NCBI GenBank assembly: GCA_011087605.1
Contig: JAALLE010000004.1
Span: 1-64,000, forward strand
Direction: 5' to 3'
DNA length: 64,000 nt
Origin: Hyphomicrobiales bacterium
Lineage (GTDB): Bacteria > Pseudomonadota > Alphaproteobacteria > Rhizobiales > Rhizobiaceae
The position numbers were made by a program, and so were the translations under genes. Positions 1 through 9,784 of the stretch are shown here, piece after piece (the first letter of the stretch is position 1; the number at the start of each line of letters is the position of its first letter). Under the pieces are notes generated by a model that saw only the letters and a program-made list of their open reading frames with translations, did no database searches and was not told where the DNA came from.

Positions 1-342
1 AATATGGCGCATTACGACGCCGATGGTGCAGGAGCCATCCACACCATCCGCATGTTGGGCGTTCATCACAAGGAAATGAATGCTGCTGAATTTGGCGAAC
101 CTCTGGCCTTTGCCGTTCATCGCATGGAGATTGATTTCAAAGGTGCTGCGCGCATTGATGACGTTTTGACAATTGTAACCCGGCGCGGAGAGCTGCAAGG
201 ACTGCGCCTGACATTCAACCAGACGATCAAGCGTGGCGATCAAGTGCTGTTGGAGGCTGTCGTCACCGTGGTTTTGATGAACCCGCAGGGCAAACCACGG
301 CGTTATCCTGCCGAATTGCTGGAGCGTCTCGGTGTCTCGTAG
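1..342 (+). CDS. ybgC: YbgC-like Tol-Pal-associated acyl-CoA thioesterase, 5' truncated by window edge
   Basis: Hotdog thioesterase-like C-terminus (FAVHRMEIDFKGAARIDDVLTIVTR) directly upstream of tolQ; frame open to the window start. Confidence 0.82.
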   Translation, partial: NMAHYDADGAGAIHTIRMLGVHHKEMNAAEFGEPLAFAVHRMEIDFKGAARIDDVLTIVTRRGELQGLRLTFNQTIKRGDQVLLEAVVTVVLMNPQGKPRRYPAELLERLGVS

Positions 343-542
343 AGCGCAATTGGCACGCCGCCTTATTTCCTAACGCTTCGTTAACCATAAATCTGCCAAT
401 ATATTGCGACGCTTATTCGATTTTGAGTCATTGGACAGATGGCCATCGTTTCACCCCATTTTACGGCAATGCAGGGAAACGAAATTGCGACAGATCATAA
501 TCCTTGTTGCCTTTGTTTCCCTTCCCTTTGAGAACCAAATTC

Positions 543-1334
543 ATGAATGATTCCCCACACAAATCTGCTGCAGTCAGAGCACTTATACTGATCGCAGCCC
601 TAACCGTGCCAACCGCCGCTACAGCGCAGGTGGCAGGCGGGGATCTGACCGCACCCACCGTCGACACGTCGCTGTTGAGCCTGTTTTTGGATGCCTCTGT
701 GGTGGTTCAGGCGGTTATGGTCGGGTTGCTGCTGGCTTCCATCTGGTGCTGGGCGATCATCATCGACAAGACATTGCTGTTTGCCCGCTCAAAACGGCAA
801 CTCAATCAATTCGAACAGGTTTTCTGGTCTGGGCAAAGTCTCGAAGAATTATATCGCACCGTATCGGAGCGCCCAAATTATGGCATGGCGGCGCTGTTCG
901 TTGCCGCTATGAGCGAATGGAAGCGGTCATTTGAGCGCAATGCCCGTTCACCAATTGGCTTGCAGACTCGTATCGACAAAGTACTGGATGTTGCCATGGC
1001 GCGGGAAATGGAACGATTGGAAAAACGCCTGCTGTTCCTTGCCACGCTGGGTTCGTCGGCGCCGTTTATCGGCCTGTTCGGTACGGTTATCGGGATCATG
1101 ACGTCGTTCCAGGCGATCGCCGGTTCGAAGTCGACCAATCTTGCTGTTGTCGCCCCCGGCATTGCCGAAGCGTTGATGGCTACTGCGCTTGGGCTACTCG
1201 CGGCGATCCCTGCTGTGGTGGCCTATAACAAGCTTTCTGCAGATGCGGGGAAAATCGCAACGCGGCTGGAAGGTTTCGCTGATGAATTCTCAGCCATACT
1301 TTCGCGCCAAATCGATGAGAAAAATGCGTCCTGA
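543..1334 (+). CDS. tolQ: TolQ (MotA/TolQ/ExbB proton channel family)
   Basis: TolQ-like TM segments and LGSSAPFIGLFGTVIGIMTSF motif; start MNDSPHK at 543 preferred over ORF-track start 504. Confidence 0.95.
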   Translation: MNDSPHKSAAVRALILIAALTVPTAATAQVAGGDLTAPTVDTSLLSLFLDASVVVQAVMVGLLLASIWCWAIIIDKTLLFARSKRQLNQFEQVFWSGQSLEELYRTVSERPNYGMAALFVAAMSEWKRSFERNARSPIGLQTRIDKVLDVAMAREMERLEKRLLFLATLGSSAPFIGLFGTVIGIMTSFQAIAGSKSTNLAVVAPGIAEALMATALGLLAAIPAVVAYNKLSADAGKIATRLEGFADEFSAILSRQIDEKNAS

Positions 1335-1367
1335 CTTCATCAGGCAATTTTGGATGGATGAATAAGC

Positions 1368-1817
1368 ATGGGCATGTCAGTTGGAAATGGCGGTGGATCA
1401 AACGGACGTAGGCGACACCTGCGCCGTCACGCACCGATGAGCGAAATCAACGTGACGCCATTTGTCGACGTGATGCTCGTGCTGTTGATCATTTTCATGG
1501 TGGCCGCGCCATTGCTGACTGTTGGTGTCCCGATTGATCTGCCGGAATCCCGTGCCAAGCAACTGAATTCGGAAACCCAACCGATTACCATTTCAGTTCG
1601 GGCCGGTGGCCAGGTATTTTTGCAGGAAACTGAAATTCCCGGCGATGAACTGATCCCCAAACTGAAGGCAATCGCCAAAAACGGATATGATGAGCGGCTC
1701 TATGTCCGTGGAGATAAGTCAACCGATTACGGTTCTGTCATGCGCATCATGGGGGCATTAAATCAGGCCGGATATCGAAAAATTGGACTGGTGACTCTGC
1801 AGGAACAGGACGGTTAG
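1368..1817 (+). CDS. tolR: TolR (ExbD/TolR family)
   Basis: MSEINVTPFVDVMLVLLIIFMVAAPLLTVGVPIDLP signature; follows tolQ. Confidence 0.95.
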   Translation: MGMSVGNGGGSNGRRRHLRRHAPMSEINVTPFVDVMLVLLIIFMVAAPLLTVGVPIDLPESRAKQLNSETQPITISVRAGGQVFLQETEIPGDELIPKLKAIAKNGYDERLYVRGDKSTDYGSVMRIMGALNQAGYRKIGLVTLQEQDG

Positions 1818-2843
1818 GTGAAGGCGGGCCTCACAACATCTGCGCTTGCGCATGTTGCCGTGCTGGCTTTTGGCATTGTGTCTCTGGCTGCTCCCAAACA
1901 GCTGGAAGTCCCCGACATTGAGGCCCTGCCAATCGATATCGTCCCTTATGAAGAACTGACCAAATCGATTGCTGGCGCGAAGAAGGCCGACCCGTCAACA
2001 AAACCCACTCCCCGGCCCACCAGAACTGTTCGTCTTGAGGAGCCTGCCGTAAATGTCGGCGACACCGATAAAGACATCAAGGCCGATGCACCAAAGGACA
2101 ATAAGCAACCGCCAAAGGAAAAGGTGGAAGCCCCTGCTGCCGAACCCGACCCAACACCACCGAAACCCAAAACCCCTGTCCCGACACCTGATCTGGCACC
2201 TGAGCCAAAGCCCAAGACCGACATCGCATTGCTGTTGAAGCAGAACCAACCCGACGAGGCCGAAACCCCTGAGGAGGAAAGCCCCATCGTATTGCCCAAG
2301 CGCGTGTCGGTCCCTAAGAAGCGACCTAAACGTCCAAAGGCTGAAACTGCTCAAACCAACAAACGCAAGGATGAAGTAAAGCCAACCGAAACCACCAAAG
2401 CCAAGGCTGAAGAATCGAAAGAATCAGATGCCACAAAAAAAGCCGTGCTGGATAAGGCGAAGACGAGCGCCGGTGGTGCCAAACGATCCACCGAACAGGC
2501 GTCGCTTGGAACAAAGAAATCCAACAACGCAACCAAGTTGTCACAAAATGAGATGGATGCCCTGCGCAGCGCACTTGAGGGGTGTTTTAATGCTGGTGAT
2601 CTGCCTGGACATCAAGATGCTGCAAACATGCGAGCGCGGGTGACTTTCAAATTAACTCTGGCTGGTGAGATTGAGGGACTGGTCAGGGCGAAGGTGACGG
2701 GCACCAGCGGGGCTACAAGGGCGGTGTTTTCACGCCGGGTGAAGAACGCGGTAAAAGAATGTGCACCCTACAAACTTCCAGCCGACAAATACGATACCTG
2801 GGCCGACGTGGTCGTCAATTTTTCTCTCACCGATTTGCTGTAG
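1818..2843 (+). CDS. tolA: TolA-like cell envelope protein, GTG start
   Basis: N-terminal TM, long Pro/Lys-rich linker, C-terminal TolA/TonB-like domain; position between tolR and tolB. Confidence 0.82.
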   Translation: MKAGLTTSALAHVAVLAFGIVSLAAPKQLEVPDIEALPIDIVPYEELTKSIAGAKKADPSTKPTPRPTRTVRLEEPAVNVGDTDKDIKADAPKDNKQPPKEKVEAPAAEPDPTPPKPKTPVPTPDLAPEPKPKTDIALLLKQNQPDEAETPEEESPIVLPKRVSVPKKRPKRPKAETAQTNKRKDEVKPTETTKAKAEESKESDATKKAVLDKAKTSAGGAKRSTEQASLGTKKSNNATKLSQNEMDALRSALEGCFNAGDLPGHQDAANMRARVTFKLTLAGEIEGLVRAKVTGTSGATRAVFSRRVKNAVKECAPYKLPADKYDTWADVVVNFSLTDLL

Positions 2844-2867
2844 CAATGAAAATACAGGACTAAATTC

Positions 2868-4199
2868 ATGAAACATGTGAAGAACCACCATTCCCTTGCA
2901 ATGCTCCTGCTGAACTGCATTTTGGCTGGTCTGATGATGGCCGGCATGGCGACAATTGCACAGGCAAAAATCGAGATTGATGTGACGCGCGGCAATGTTG
3001 AGCCTTTGCCGATTGCCATTCCTGTATTTCTTGGCGACGCAAAACTTGGACGCGATATTGCATCGGTTGTGGAAGCTGACCTTCGGCGCTCGGGACTGTT
3101 CGCACCAATCGATCCGGCGGCGCATATCGAACGCATCAGCGACACCAACCGCCGCCCGGAATTTGCAAGTTGGACAGCGATCCGCGCCCAGGCATTGGTG
3201 GTCGGACAGGTGATCAGCGAAGGTGGCGGGCGTTTCCGCACCGAATTCAGGCTCTGGGATACCTATGGCGCCGAGCAAATCCTCGGCCAGCAGTATTCCA
3301 CCGACCCAAACAACTGGCGCCGCGTCGGACACATCATATCCGATGCCATTTATAAGGCTCTGACCGGGGAAAGCGGATATTTCGATACCCGCATCGCCTA
3401 TGTTGCGGAGTCCGGTCCGAAGAACAAACGGGTCAAGCGTCTGGCAATCATGGATCAGGATGGCTTCAACAATCGTTTTTTGACCAATGGGCAAGATCTG
3501 GTGTTGACCCCTCGGTTTTCACCATCGCGTCAGGAAGTCACTTATATGTCTTTTTCAGGTGGACGTCCGCGCGTCTATCTGCTGCAAATCGAAACCGGCC
3601 AGAGAGAAGTTGTCGGCAATTTTCCCAACATGACATTCTCACCGCGATTCTCACCCGACGGGCAGCGCATTATCATGAGCCTGGAACAGGGTGGAAATGC
3701 CAATATTTACACAATGGATTTGCGTTCCCGCAACACGACAAGATTGACCAGCACGGCGGCAATCGATACGTCTCCCTCCTATGCACCAGACGGACGGCGC
3801 ATCGTCTTTGAAAGCGACCGGGGCGGCCGTCAGCAACTCTATGTGATGAATGCCGACGGGACCAACCAACAGCGTATTTCGTTTGGTACCGGCAGTTATT
3901 CAACTCCCGTGTGGTCGCCGCGTGGCGATCTGATCGCATTTACCAAACAGGCAGGTGGACAATTCCTGATCGGTGTCATGCGGCCAGACGGCAAGGGTGA
4001 ACGTATCCTGACCGAAGGGTTTCACAATGAAGGGCCGACATGGGCACCCAATGGACGAACGCTCATGTTTTTTAGAGAATCGCCCGGTGCCGGTGGAGGT
4101 CCAAGATTGCATACGATTGATCTGACGGGCCGTAACGAACAACAGGTCAATACCAAGTCTTTTGCATCCGATCCGGCCTGGTCGCCTCTGTTGGACTAG
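2868..4199 (+). CDS. tolB: TolB periplasmic beta-propeller protein
   Basis: Signal peptide, WD40-like beta-propeller repeats ([24 protein letters not shown]), Tol operon position. Confidence 0.95.
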   Translation: MKHVKNHHSLAMLLLNCILAGLMMAGMATIAQAKIEIDVTRGNVEPLPIAIPVFLGDAKLGRDIASVVEADLRRSGLFAPIDPAAHIERISDTNRRPEFASWTAIRAQALVVGQVISEGGGRFRTEFRLWDTYGAEQILGQQYSTDPNNWRRVGHIISDAIYKALTGESGYFDTRIAYVAESGPKNKRVKRLAIMDQDGFNNRFLTNGQDLVLTPRFSPSRQEVTYMSFSGGRPRVYLLQIETGQREVVGNFPNMTFSPRFSPDGQRIIMSLEQGGNANIYTMDLRSRNTTRLTSTAAIDTSPSYAPDGRRIVFESDRGGRQQLYVMNADGTNQQRISFGTGSYSTPVWSPRGDLIAFTKQAGGQFLIGVMRPDGKGERILTEGFHNEGPTWAPNGRTLMFFRESPGAGGGPRLHTIDLTGRNEQQVNTKSFASDPAWSPLLD

Positions 4200-4217
4200 A
4201 CAAAGGCATCTATCGCC

Positions 4218-5222
4218 CTAAGTCTCAGACTTTAGCGCAGCAATCAGGTTGGAAATATCGGAAGGTGGCTCGGCACTAAAACTCACGGTTTCACCGGTGG
4301 TCGGATGTCTAAACCCAAGTGTACGTGCATGCAGCGCCTGTCGTTTGAAACTTTCAAACAGTTTTGCCGCGCCTTCCGGCAGACGCACACCCCGATTGGC
4401 GAACTGTTTGCCGTATTCCTGATCACCCAGAAGCGGATTTCCCATATGCGTCAGGTGGACACGGATCTGGTGAGTCCTGCCTGTCTCCAGCCGACATTCG
4501 ACCAGTGAAACCAGTGCATCTCCGTTGGCCTTGGGATCCTCGAAACGTTGCAGCACCTGATAGTGTGTTATGGCATGTTTTGCGTCTGCCCCGTCTTCCT
4601 CCACTACCGCGCGTTGCAATCGTTTGGTCGGGTGGCGTCCCAGAAAGGTTTCAATTGATCCCTTCATCCTCGGTGGCGCTCCCCAGCACAGGGCCCAATA
4701 GGAGCGCTCCAATGGCCCGGTCCTGCCGTGATCGGCAAATTGTTCCTGCAGATCCAGATGCGCACGATAGCTTTTGGCCACCACCATCACACCGCTTGTA
4801 TCCTTGTCTAGCCGGTGGACAATGCCGGGCCGCTTAACCCCACCAATGCCCGACAGAGTACCGTGACAATGATGCAGAAGCGCATTGACCAGCGTGCCGG
4901 ACCAATTGCCGGGAGCCGGATGAACGACCATGCCAGACGGCTTGTTGATGATGATCAGATCATCATCTTCGTGGAGAATATTCAAAGCTATGTTTTCGGG
5001 CAGCGGAACAGCTTCCTCCGCCGGGGGCATGGCAAAACGGACAACATCGCCTGCTGCAATGCGCGTGCTGGTGCCACGTGGCAAGGTGCCGTTAATCGTG
5101 ACATGCCCCTTGCGAACCAGCGCTTGTACCCGGGCACGTGAAATATCGTCCGACGCGTTAGCTGAAATGAACTTATCGACCCGCTTGCCGTCGTCTGAAT
5201 GAGGAACGATCAAGACTTCCAT
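4218..5222 (-). CDS. rluD: RluA/RluD-family pseudouridine synthase
   Basis: S4-like N-terminus and GIVHRLDKDTSGVMVVAKS catalytic motif, LETGRTHQIRVHL. Confidence 0.9.
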   Translation of the reverse strand: MEVLIVPHSDDGKRVDKFISANASDDISRARVQALVRKGHVTINGTLPRGTSTRIAAGDVVRFAMPPAEEAVPLPENIALNILHEDDDLIIINKPSGMVVHPAPGNWSGTLVNALLHHCHGTLSGIGGVKRPGIVHRLDKDTSGVMVVAKSYRAHLDLQEQFADHGRTGPLERSYWALCWGAPPRMKGSIETFLGRHPTKRLQRAVVEEDGADAKHAITHYQVLQRFEDPKANGDALVSLVECRLETGRTHQIRVHLTHMGNPLLGDQEYGKQFANRGVRLPEGAAKLFESFKRQALHARTLGFRHPTTGETVSFSAEPPSDISNLIAALKSET

Positions 5223-5329
5223 TGCCGGGGCTGATCTGGTGGCAATTCATCTGGGGCTTTCATTGTCTCTCCACTATCGCTATCACCCACAGGAACACCC
5301 CAATTATTCAGTTTGATGAGCCGCAAAGC

Positions 5330-5674
5330 ATGAGCCAGCAGGAAGAAGAACCCCTCGACCCGGCAGTTGAAGCCATTCGGGTAAAAATGGTCCGATTGCT
5401 GGCCATCTCCGGTGGCATCATGATGATTGGGCTTATGGCCGTCCTTGGCAGCATTGTCTACAAGGTCACTCAGGATGACGTGCCGAAGGCCACGCCTGTC
5501 GCCACCGATACCATCAACGAGCTGGTAATTCCCACCGGGGCGCGGATTGTTCAAAGCAGTCAGGCTGACGGTCGGCTAATGCTGACTTTGCAACTATCCG
5601 ACGGTTCAACCCGCATCCAGTTACACGACCTCAAAGGTCGACTGATTTCTTCCTACACAATTAGGGAACAATAA
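5330..5674 (+). CDS. Small single-TM protein, DUF6476-like
   Basis: MSQQEEEPLDPAVEAIRVKMVRLLAISGGIMMIGLMAVLG; one TM helix; start at 5330 preferred over 5222. Confidence 0.65.
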   Translation: MSQQEEEPLDPAVEAIRVKMVRLLAISGGIMMIGLMAVLGSIVYKVTQDDVPKATPVATDTINELVIPTGARIVQSSQADGRLMLTLQLSDGSTRIQLHDLKGRLISSYTIREQ

Positions 5675-5730
5675 ACCCGTTCACCTTAGTCTTGTAGCCT
5701 CAATTGTGCGATGCAAAGCTAGGATATGCT

Positions 5731-6273
5731 GTGAACAACGATAACAACCGACTGAATTTGCCCGTATTCCTCACTCTGCAGGACGGTCGAGAGCTGACAG
5801 TTGATCTTATCGTCAATCTTGGTGGTGCCATTGATCGGACAATGAACAACGATGCTCGCTTCGTGCTTATCGGCGATGCCGACGGAAGCGAACGCCTGAT
5901 CGCCAAAAGCATTATCACTGAAATTCGAGATGCCAAGAAATCCCGGCAGGCATCAAACGCTTCTCCCGTGGCAGCCACGGCGACGACGGCGGCGACGGCG
6001 GCGACGGCGGTTGCTGCTCCTGGCATCGTCCCGGAAATTTTCGATCCGCATCAGGCGCTTGGTGTGTCACCCATGGCCGGCGCAGACGAAATTCGCAATG
6101 CATTTGTCGAGCAGGCGCAGGCCTATAACCCCGACCGGCTGGCACATATTGACCTGCCGGCCGACGTCACAGAATTTTGTGCCAACAGATATCAACAGAT
6201 ATCAAAAGCCTATGCCACATTGACCGAAGGTCAGACGCCTGTTCTTGCAGACCCCGCACTAATGGCGTCCTGA
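5731..6273 (+). CDS. Hypothetical protein with C-terminal J-domain-like region
   Basis: C-terminus FDPHQALGVSPMAGADEIRNAFVEQAQAYNPDRL resembles a J-domain; GTG start at 5731 with AGGA about 7 bp upstream; Ala/Thr microrepeat linker. Confidence 0.6.
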   Translation: MNNDNNRLNLPVFLTLQDGRELTVDLIVNLGGAIDRTMNNDARFVLIGDADGSERLIAKSIITEIRDAKKSRQASNASPVAATATTAATAATAVAAPGIVPEIFDPHQALGVSPMAGADEIRNAFVEQAQAYNPDRLAHIDLPADVTEFCANRYQQISKAYATLTEGQTPVLADPALMAS

Positions 6274-6293
6274 ATGGCGCTCGGGTGAGACAC

Positions 6294-7463
6294 TTAACCT
6301 GCCGGCATTGATCGTTCGGCTATTTTTGCCCAATAGCTCGACCCGACAGGAATTGCTTCGTCGTTGAAGTCGTATTCCTCATGATGCAGACCAGCGGAAT
6401 CGCCATTGCCCATGAAAATGAAAGCACCTGGACGCTCCAGCAGCATGTAGGAGAAATCTTCTCCACCCATAACCGGCGCTCGGTCCACATTAACCTTGCT
6501 GTCACCAGAAATTTCTTTGGCAACTCCGGCAGCAAAATTTGTCTGCTCCGCGTGATTGGCGGTAACCGGATAGCCTTCCTTGATATCTATGTCGACTTTC
6601 GCCCCATAGGCCTGTGCGATGCCTTCCACAATCGTTTTCAAGCGCGCAATCACAGTATCCCGCACTTCCTGTTCCAGGGTCCTGATAGTTCCATAGAATT
6701 GAGCTTCCTGGGCAATTACATTGTAGGCCTTGCCTGCATGAATTGCGGTCACCGTCAGAACCGCCGATTTTAACGGGTCAATGTTACGCGATACGATGGA
6801 TTGCAACGCCTGCACCATCTGAGTGGCGATTATGATCGGATCATTGCCACCATGCGGCATTGCGGCATGGGCCCCCAGACCCGTGATTGTAATAGTGAAT
6901 TCGTCTGTACCGGCCATGATCGGTCCAGGCCGAATGGCAAATTCGCCCACGGGAAGTCCTGGCGCATTATGCAATCCATAAACTTCCTGAATGCCGAACC
7001 GCGCCATCATGTCGTCTTCACACATGGCCAGGCCACCTGCGCCGCCTTCTTCGGCCGGTTGGAAAATCATTATCGCCGTTCCGTCAAAATTGCGGGTTTC
7101 AGCCAGATATTTTGCAGCTCCCAGAAGCATCGCAGTATGCCCATCGTGGCCACAGGCATGCATCTTGCCTTCATATTTGGACTTATAGGGTGAATCGTTT
7201 TTCTCGACGATTGGCAGTGCATCCATATCCGCGCGCATTCCGATCACCCGACCGGACTCGGTCTTGCGCCCTTTGATCACCGCAACGACTCCCGTGCGGC
7301 CAATGCCCTCGACTACTTCATCAACACCGAATTCACGCAGTTTTTCGCTGACCAAAGCAGAAGTTTCCTCAACATCATAAAGCAGACCGGGATGTTGGTG
7401 GATGGTGCGTCGCCATTCGGTGATTTCATCATGAAAATCGGCAATACGGTTGTTAATGGGCAT
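6294..7463 (-). CDS. M20 family amidohydrolase (hippurate hydrolase/aminoacylase-like)
   Basis: MRADMDALPI, MHACGHDGHTAMLLGAA, PAEEGGAGG, MGGEDFSYML motifs. Confidence 0.92.
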   Translation of the reverse strand: MPINNRIADFHDEITEWRRTIHQHPGLLYDVEETSALVSEKLREFGVDEVVEGIGRTGVVAVIKGRKTESGRVIGMRADMDALPIVEKNDSPYKSKYEGKMHACGHDGHTAMLLGAAKYLAETRNFDGTAIMIFQPAEEGGAGGLAMCEDDMMARFGIQEVYGLHNAPGLPVGEFAIRPGPIMAGTDEFTITITGLGAHAAMPHGGNDPIIIATQMVQALQSIVSRNIDPLKSAVLTVTAIHAGKAYNVIAQEAQFYGTIRTLEQEVRDTVIARLKTIVEGIAQAYGAKVDIDIKEGYPVTANHAEQTNFAAGVAKEISGDSKVNVDRAPVMGGEDFSYMLLERPGAFIFMGNGDSAGLHHEEYDFNDEAIPVGSSYWAKIAERSMPAG

Positions 7464-7838
7464 AATCTGTTCCGAGGTTGTTGGGGTGCGGCTAAAATGC
7501 GTATGTTGGCATCGAAGCGCAACCCTAAATATTCACCTGTTGGCCTTCCGATCGACCACATTTGGAACACATAGAGATGATGATGGGTGCCGTATCAAGG
7601 ATATTTCGAGAACAATCATCATCTCTTAACTAATTGATTTTTATAGATATTACAAATTTGTAATGCAAAAAACTCAGATTCATCGTAAAATTACGATGAA
7701 AAGTCGAAATTGGTTCCTATATGTCTATTATCGCACACCGGGGATTTCACCTGTGCGCAACAACACCAACAAGGTGTAATTTTTGAGAATTGCGATAACC
7801 GGTCGAGGTTACCGTGAAAATTGGAGAGGACCAACATT

Positions 7839-8741
7839 ATGGCAAACGCACTCCCAACCATTTCCGCCAGCGGCAACGGCCTGCAGCGCTATATGGATGA
7901 AATTCGCAAGTTTCCGATGCTGGAGCCTCAGCAAGAATATATGCTGGCCAAGCGCTTTGCGGAACATGACGATACCGATGCTGCCCACAAATTGGTAACC
8001 AGCCATCTGCGTCTGGTAGCCAAGATCGCTATGGGATATCGCGGCTACGGACTGCCCATCGGCGAAGTCATGTCAGAAGGTAATGTCGGTCTGATGCAGG
8101 CGGTCAAAAAGTTTGACCCCGAAAAGGGCTTTCGACTGGCAACATATGCAATGTGGTGGATCAAGGAGTCTATTCAGGAGTATGTTTTGCGCTCTTGGAG
8201 CCTCGTCAAAATGGGCACCACAGCCAATCAAAAGCGCTTGTTCTTTAACCTGCGCAAGCTGAAAGGCAAACTCAAGGCGCTCGAAGACGGCGATCTGAAG
8301 CACGAGAACGTCACAAAGATTGCCGATACACTCGGTGTCAGTGAGGAGGAAGTGCGGTCTATGAACCAGCGCCTCTCGGGTGACGCGTCACTCAATGCGC
8401 CGATTAAGGCCGCAGAAGGTGAGTCAGGTCAGTGGCAGGATTGGCTGGTCGACGAGAGCGAAAGCCAGGAAACCACGCTGATTAAGCAGGATGAACTGGA
8501 AGTCCGTCGTGAAATGTTGACCGATGCAATGGATGTTTTGAACGAACGCGAGCAGCGCATCTTTGTTGCCCGCCGCCTGTCTGAGGATCCGTTGACACTG
8601 GAGCAATTGTCCGGCGAGTTTGACATTTCCCGCGAACGGGTACGCCAGATCGAGGTGCGTGCATTTGAAAAAGTGCAAAAAGCCATGGTTGGTGCTGCCA
8701 AGGAACTGGCCAAGCCAGTTGCGCAGATCGCGGTTCACTAA
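7839..8741 (+). CDS. rpoH: RNA polymerase sigma-32 factor RpoH
   Basis: Sigma-70 regions 2 and 4; QKRLFFNLRKLK RpoH-box-like stretch; start MANALPTISAS at 7839. Confidence 0.93.
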   Translation: MANALPTISASGNGLQRYMDEIRKFPMLEPQQEYMLAKRFAEHDDTDAAHKLVTSHLRLVAKIAMGYRGYGLPIGEVMSEGNVGLMQAVKKFDPEKGFRLATYAMWWIKESIQEYVLRSWSLVKMGTTANQKRLFFNLRKLKGKLKALEDGDLKHENVTKIADTLGVSEEEVRSMNQRLSGDASLNAPIKAAEGESGQWQDWLVDESESQETTLIKQDELEVRREMLTDAMDVLNEREQRIFVARRLSEDPLTLEQLSGEFDISRERVRQIEVRAFEKVQKAMVGAAKELAKPVAQIAVH

Positions 8742-8796
8742 GTCACGCGTCCGGTGAAAGGCTTTTCACTGGAACTATCGAGACCCTACTGTGTTC

Positions 8797-8828
8797 GGCC
8801 CGGCCTTTTATAAGGCCGGGCCGTTTTA
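8797..8828 (+). terminator. Rho-independent terminator downstream of rpoH
   Basis: GGCCCGGCCTT-ttat-AAGGCCGGGCC followed by GTTTTATT. Confidence 0.85.
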
Positions 8829-9773
8829 TTATTTCAATTCAACTGCATATGATTCAAGTGGTGCAATTGAGTCGATCAATCCGCTTTCCTTCATGAATTT
8901 GGCGAAACGCTTATAGCGCCCCCGATCCAAAGCCGCTGGCCGCTTGGCGAAACGCGGCAGGGTGTCGACCCAGGCACGTCGGTTCAACTCATTATCGAGA
9001 TCCGGATAGGCCTTCAGAAATTGCTCCAGCGCTTCATCTGGGTGGTTGGTCAGATAAAGCGTGGCCTTCTCTACTGCGTCGATGAAGGGGCGAAAACGGG
9101 CATCGTCAGCCCGGTCGTTTTTGGCGATGAAAATCAGTTCATCGTAAACCGGCACACCATTTTCTTCCGGATAAAAGGCAATACCGGGATGTTTTTCGAT
9201 GTCGAGTTGGTTCAGCTCAAAGTTACGAAACGCCCCGATGACGGCGTCCACTGAACCGGTAATCAGTGATGGAGACAAAGAGAAGTTGATATTGATCAGC
9301 TCCACATCGTTCAGGGTCAATCCTTCCTGTTTCAGCATCGCTGCCAACAGCGCGTCTTCAAAACCCCCAACGGAGAAGCCAACCTTTTTGCCCTTCAGAT
9401 CAGAAATTGATTTGATCGGGCCGTCCTTCAATGCCACCAGTGCATTGAGCGGCGTTTCAGCAATGGTCCCGATACGGATCAACGGCAGTCCCTCGGCAAC
9501 CTGCACGTGTAACTGCGGCTGATAGGAAATTGCAATATCCCCTTGCCCGGCAGCAATTAGGCGTGGAGGTGCGCTTGGATCAGAGGGAGCTATCAACTCC
9601 ACCTCAAGCCCGTTCTGCTCAAAATACCCCTGGCTCTGGGCGATCACCAGAGGGGCGTGGTCCGGATTGACAAACCAGTCGAGGTAAACGGTCAGCTTTT
9701 CGGCGCTGAACGCCGAACCGGCACTCAATGTCAGTGCCAGTATCAAGGTAGATAAAAATTTCAGGTGTCGCAT
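8829..9773 (-). CDS. thiY: ABC transporter substrate-binding protein, ThiY/NMT1-like (thiamine precursor)
   Basis: Signal peptide then LTVYLDWFVNPDHAPLVIAQSQGYFEQNGLEVELIAPSDPSAPP; downstream of TPP riboswitch; start MRHLKFL at 9773. Confidence 0.82.
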   Translation of the reverse strand: MRHLKFLSTLILALTLSAGSAFSAEKLTVYLDWFVNPDHAPLVIAQSQGYFEQNGLEVELIAPSDPSAPPRLIAAGQGDIAISYQPQLHVQVAEGLPLIRIGTIAETPLNALVALKDGPIKSISDLKGKKVGFSVGGFEDALLAAMLKQEGLTLNDVELININFSLSPSLITGSVDAVIGAFRNFELNQLDIEKHPGIAFYPEENGVPVYDELIFIAKNDRADDARFRPFIDAVEKATLYLTNHPDEALEQFLKAYPDLDNELNRRAWVDTLPRFAKRPAALDRGRYKRFAKFMKESGLIDSIAPLESYAVELK

Positions 9774-9784
9774 TGTTAATTCCT

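Noticed and set aside
1946-2354. Long antisense ORFs over tolA
   Set aside because: Low-complexity shadows of the Pro/Lys-rich tolA codons; no SD or recognisable domain.
2730-3494. 254-aa antisense ORF over tolB
   Set aside because: Fully opposite an unambiguous tolB; no family signature, compositional artefact of GC-biased codons.
5975-6012. GGCGAC/GACGGC microrepeat as a functional repeat element
   Set aside because: In-frame codon repeat giving an Ala/Thr linker; ordinary low-complexity coding sequence, although it could vary in length.
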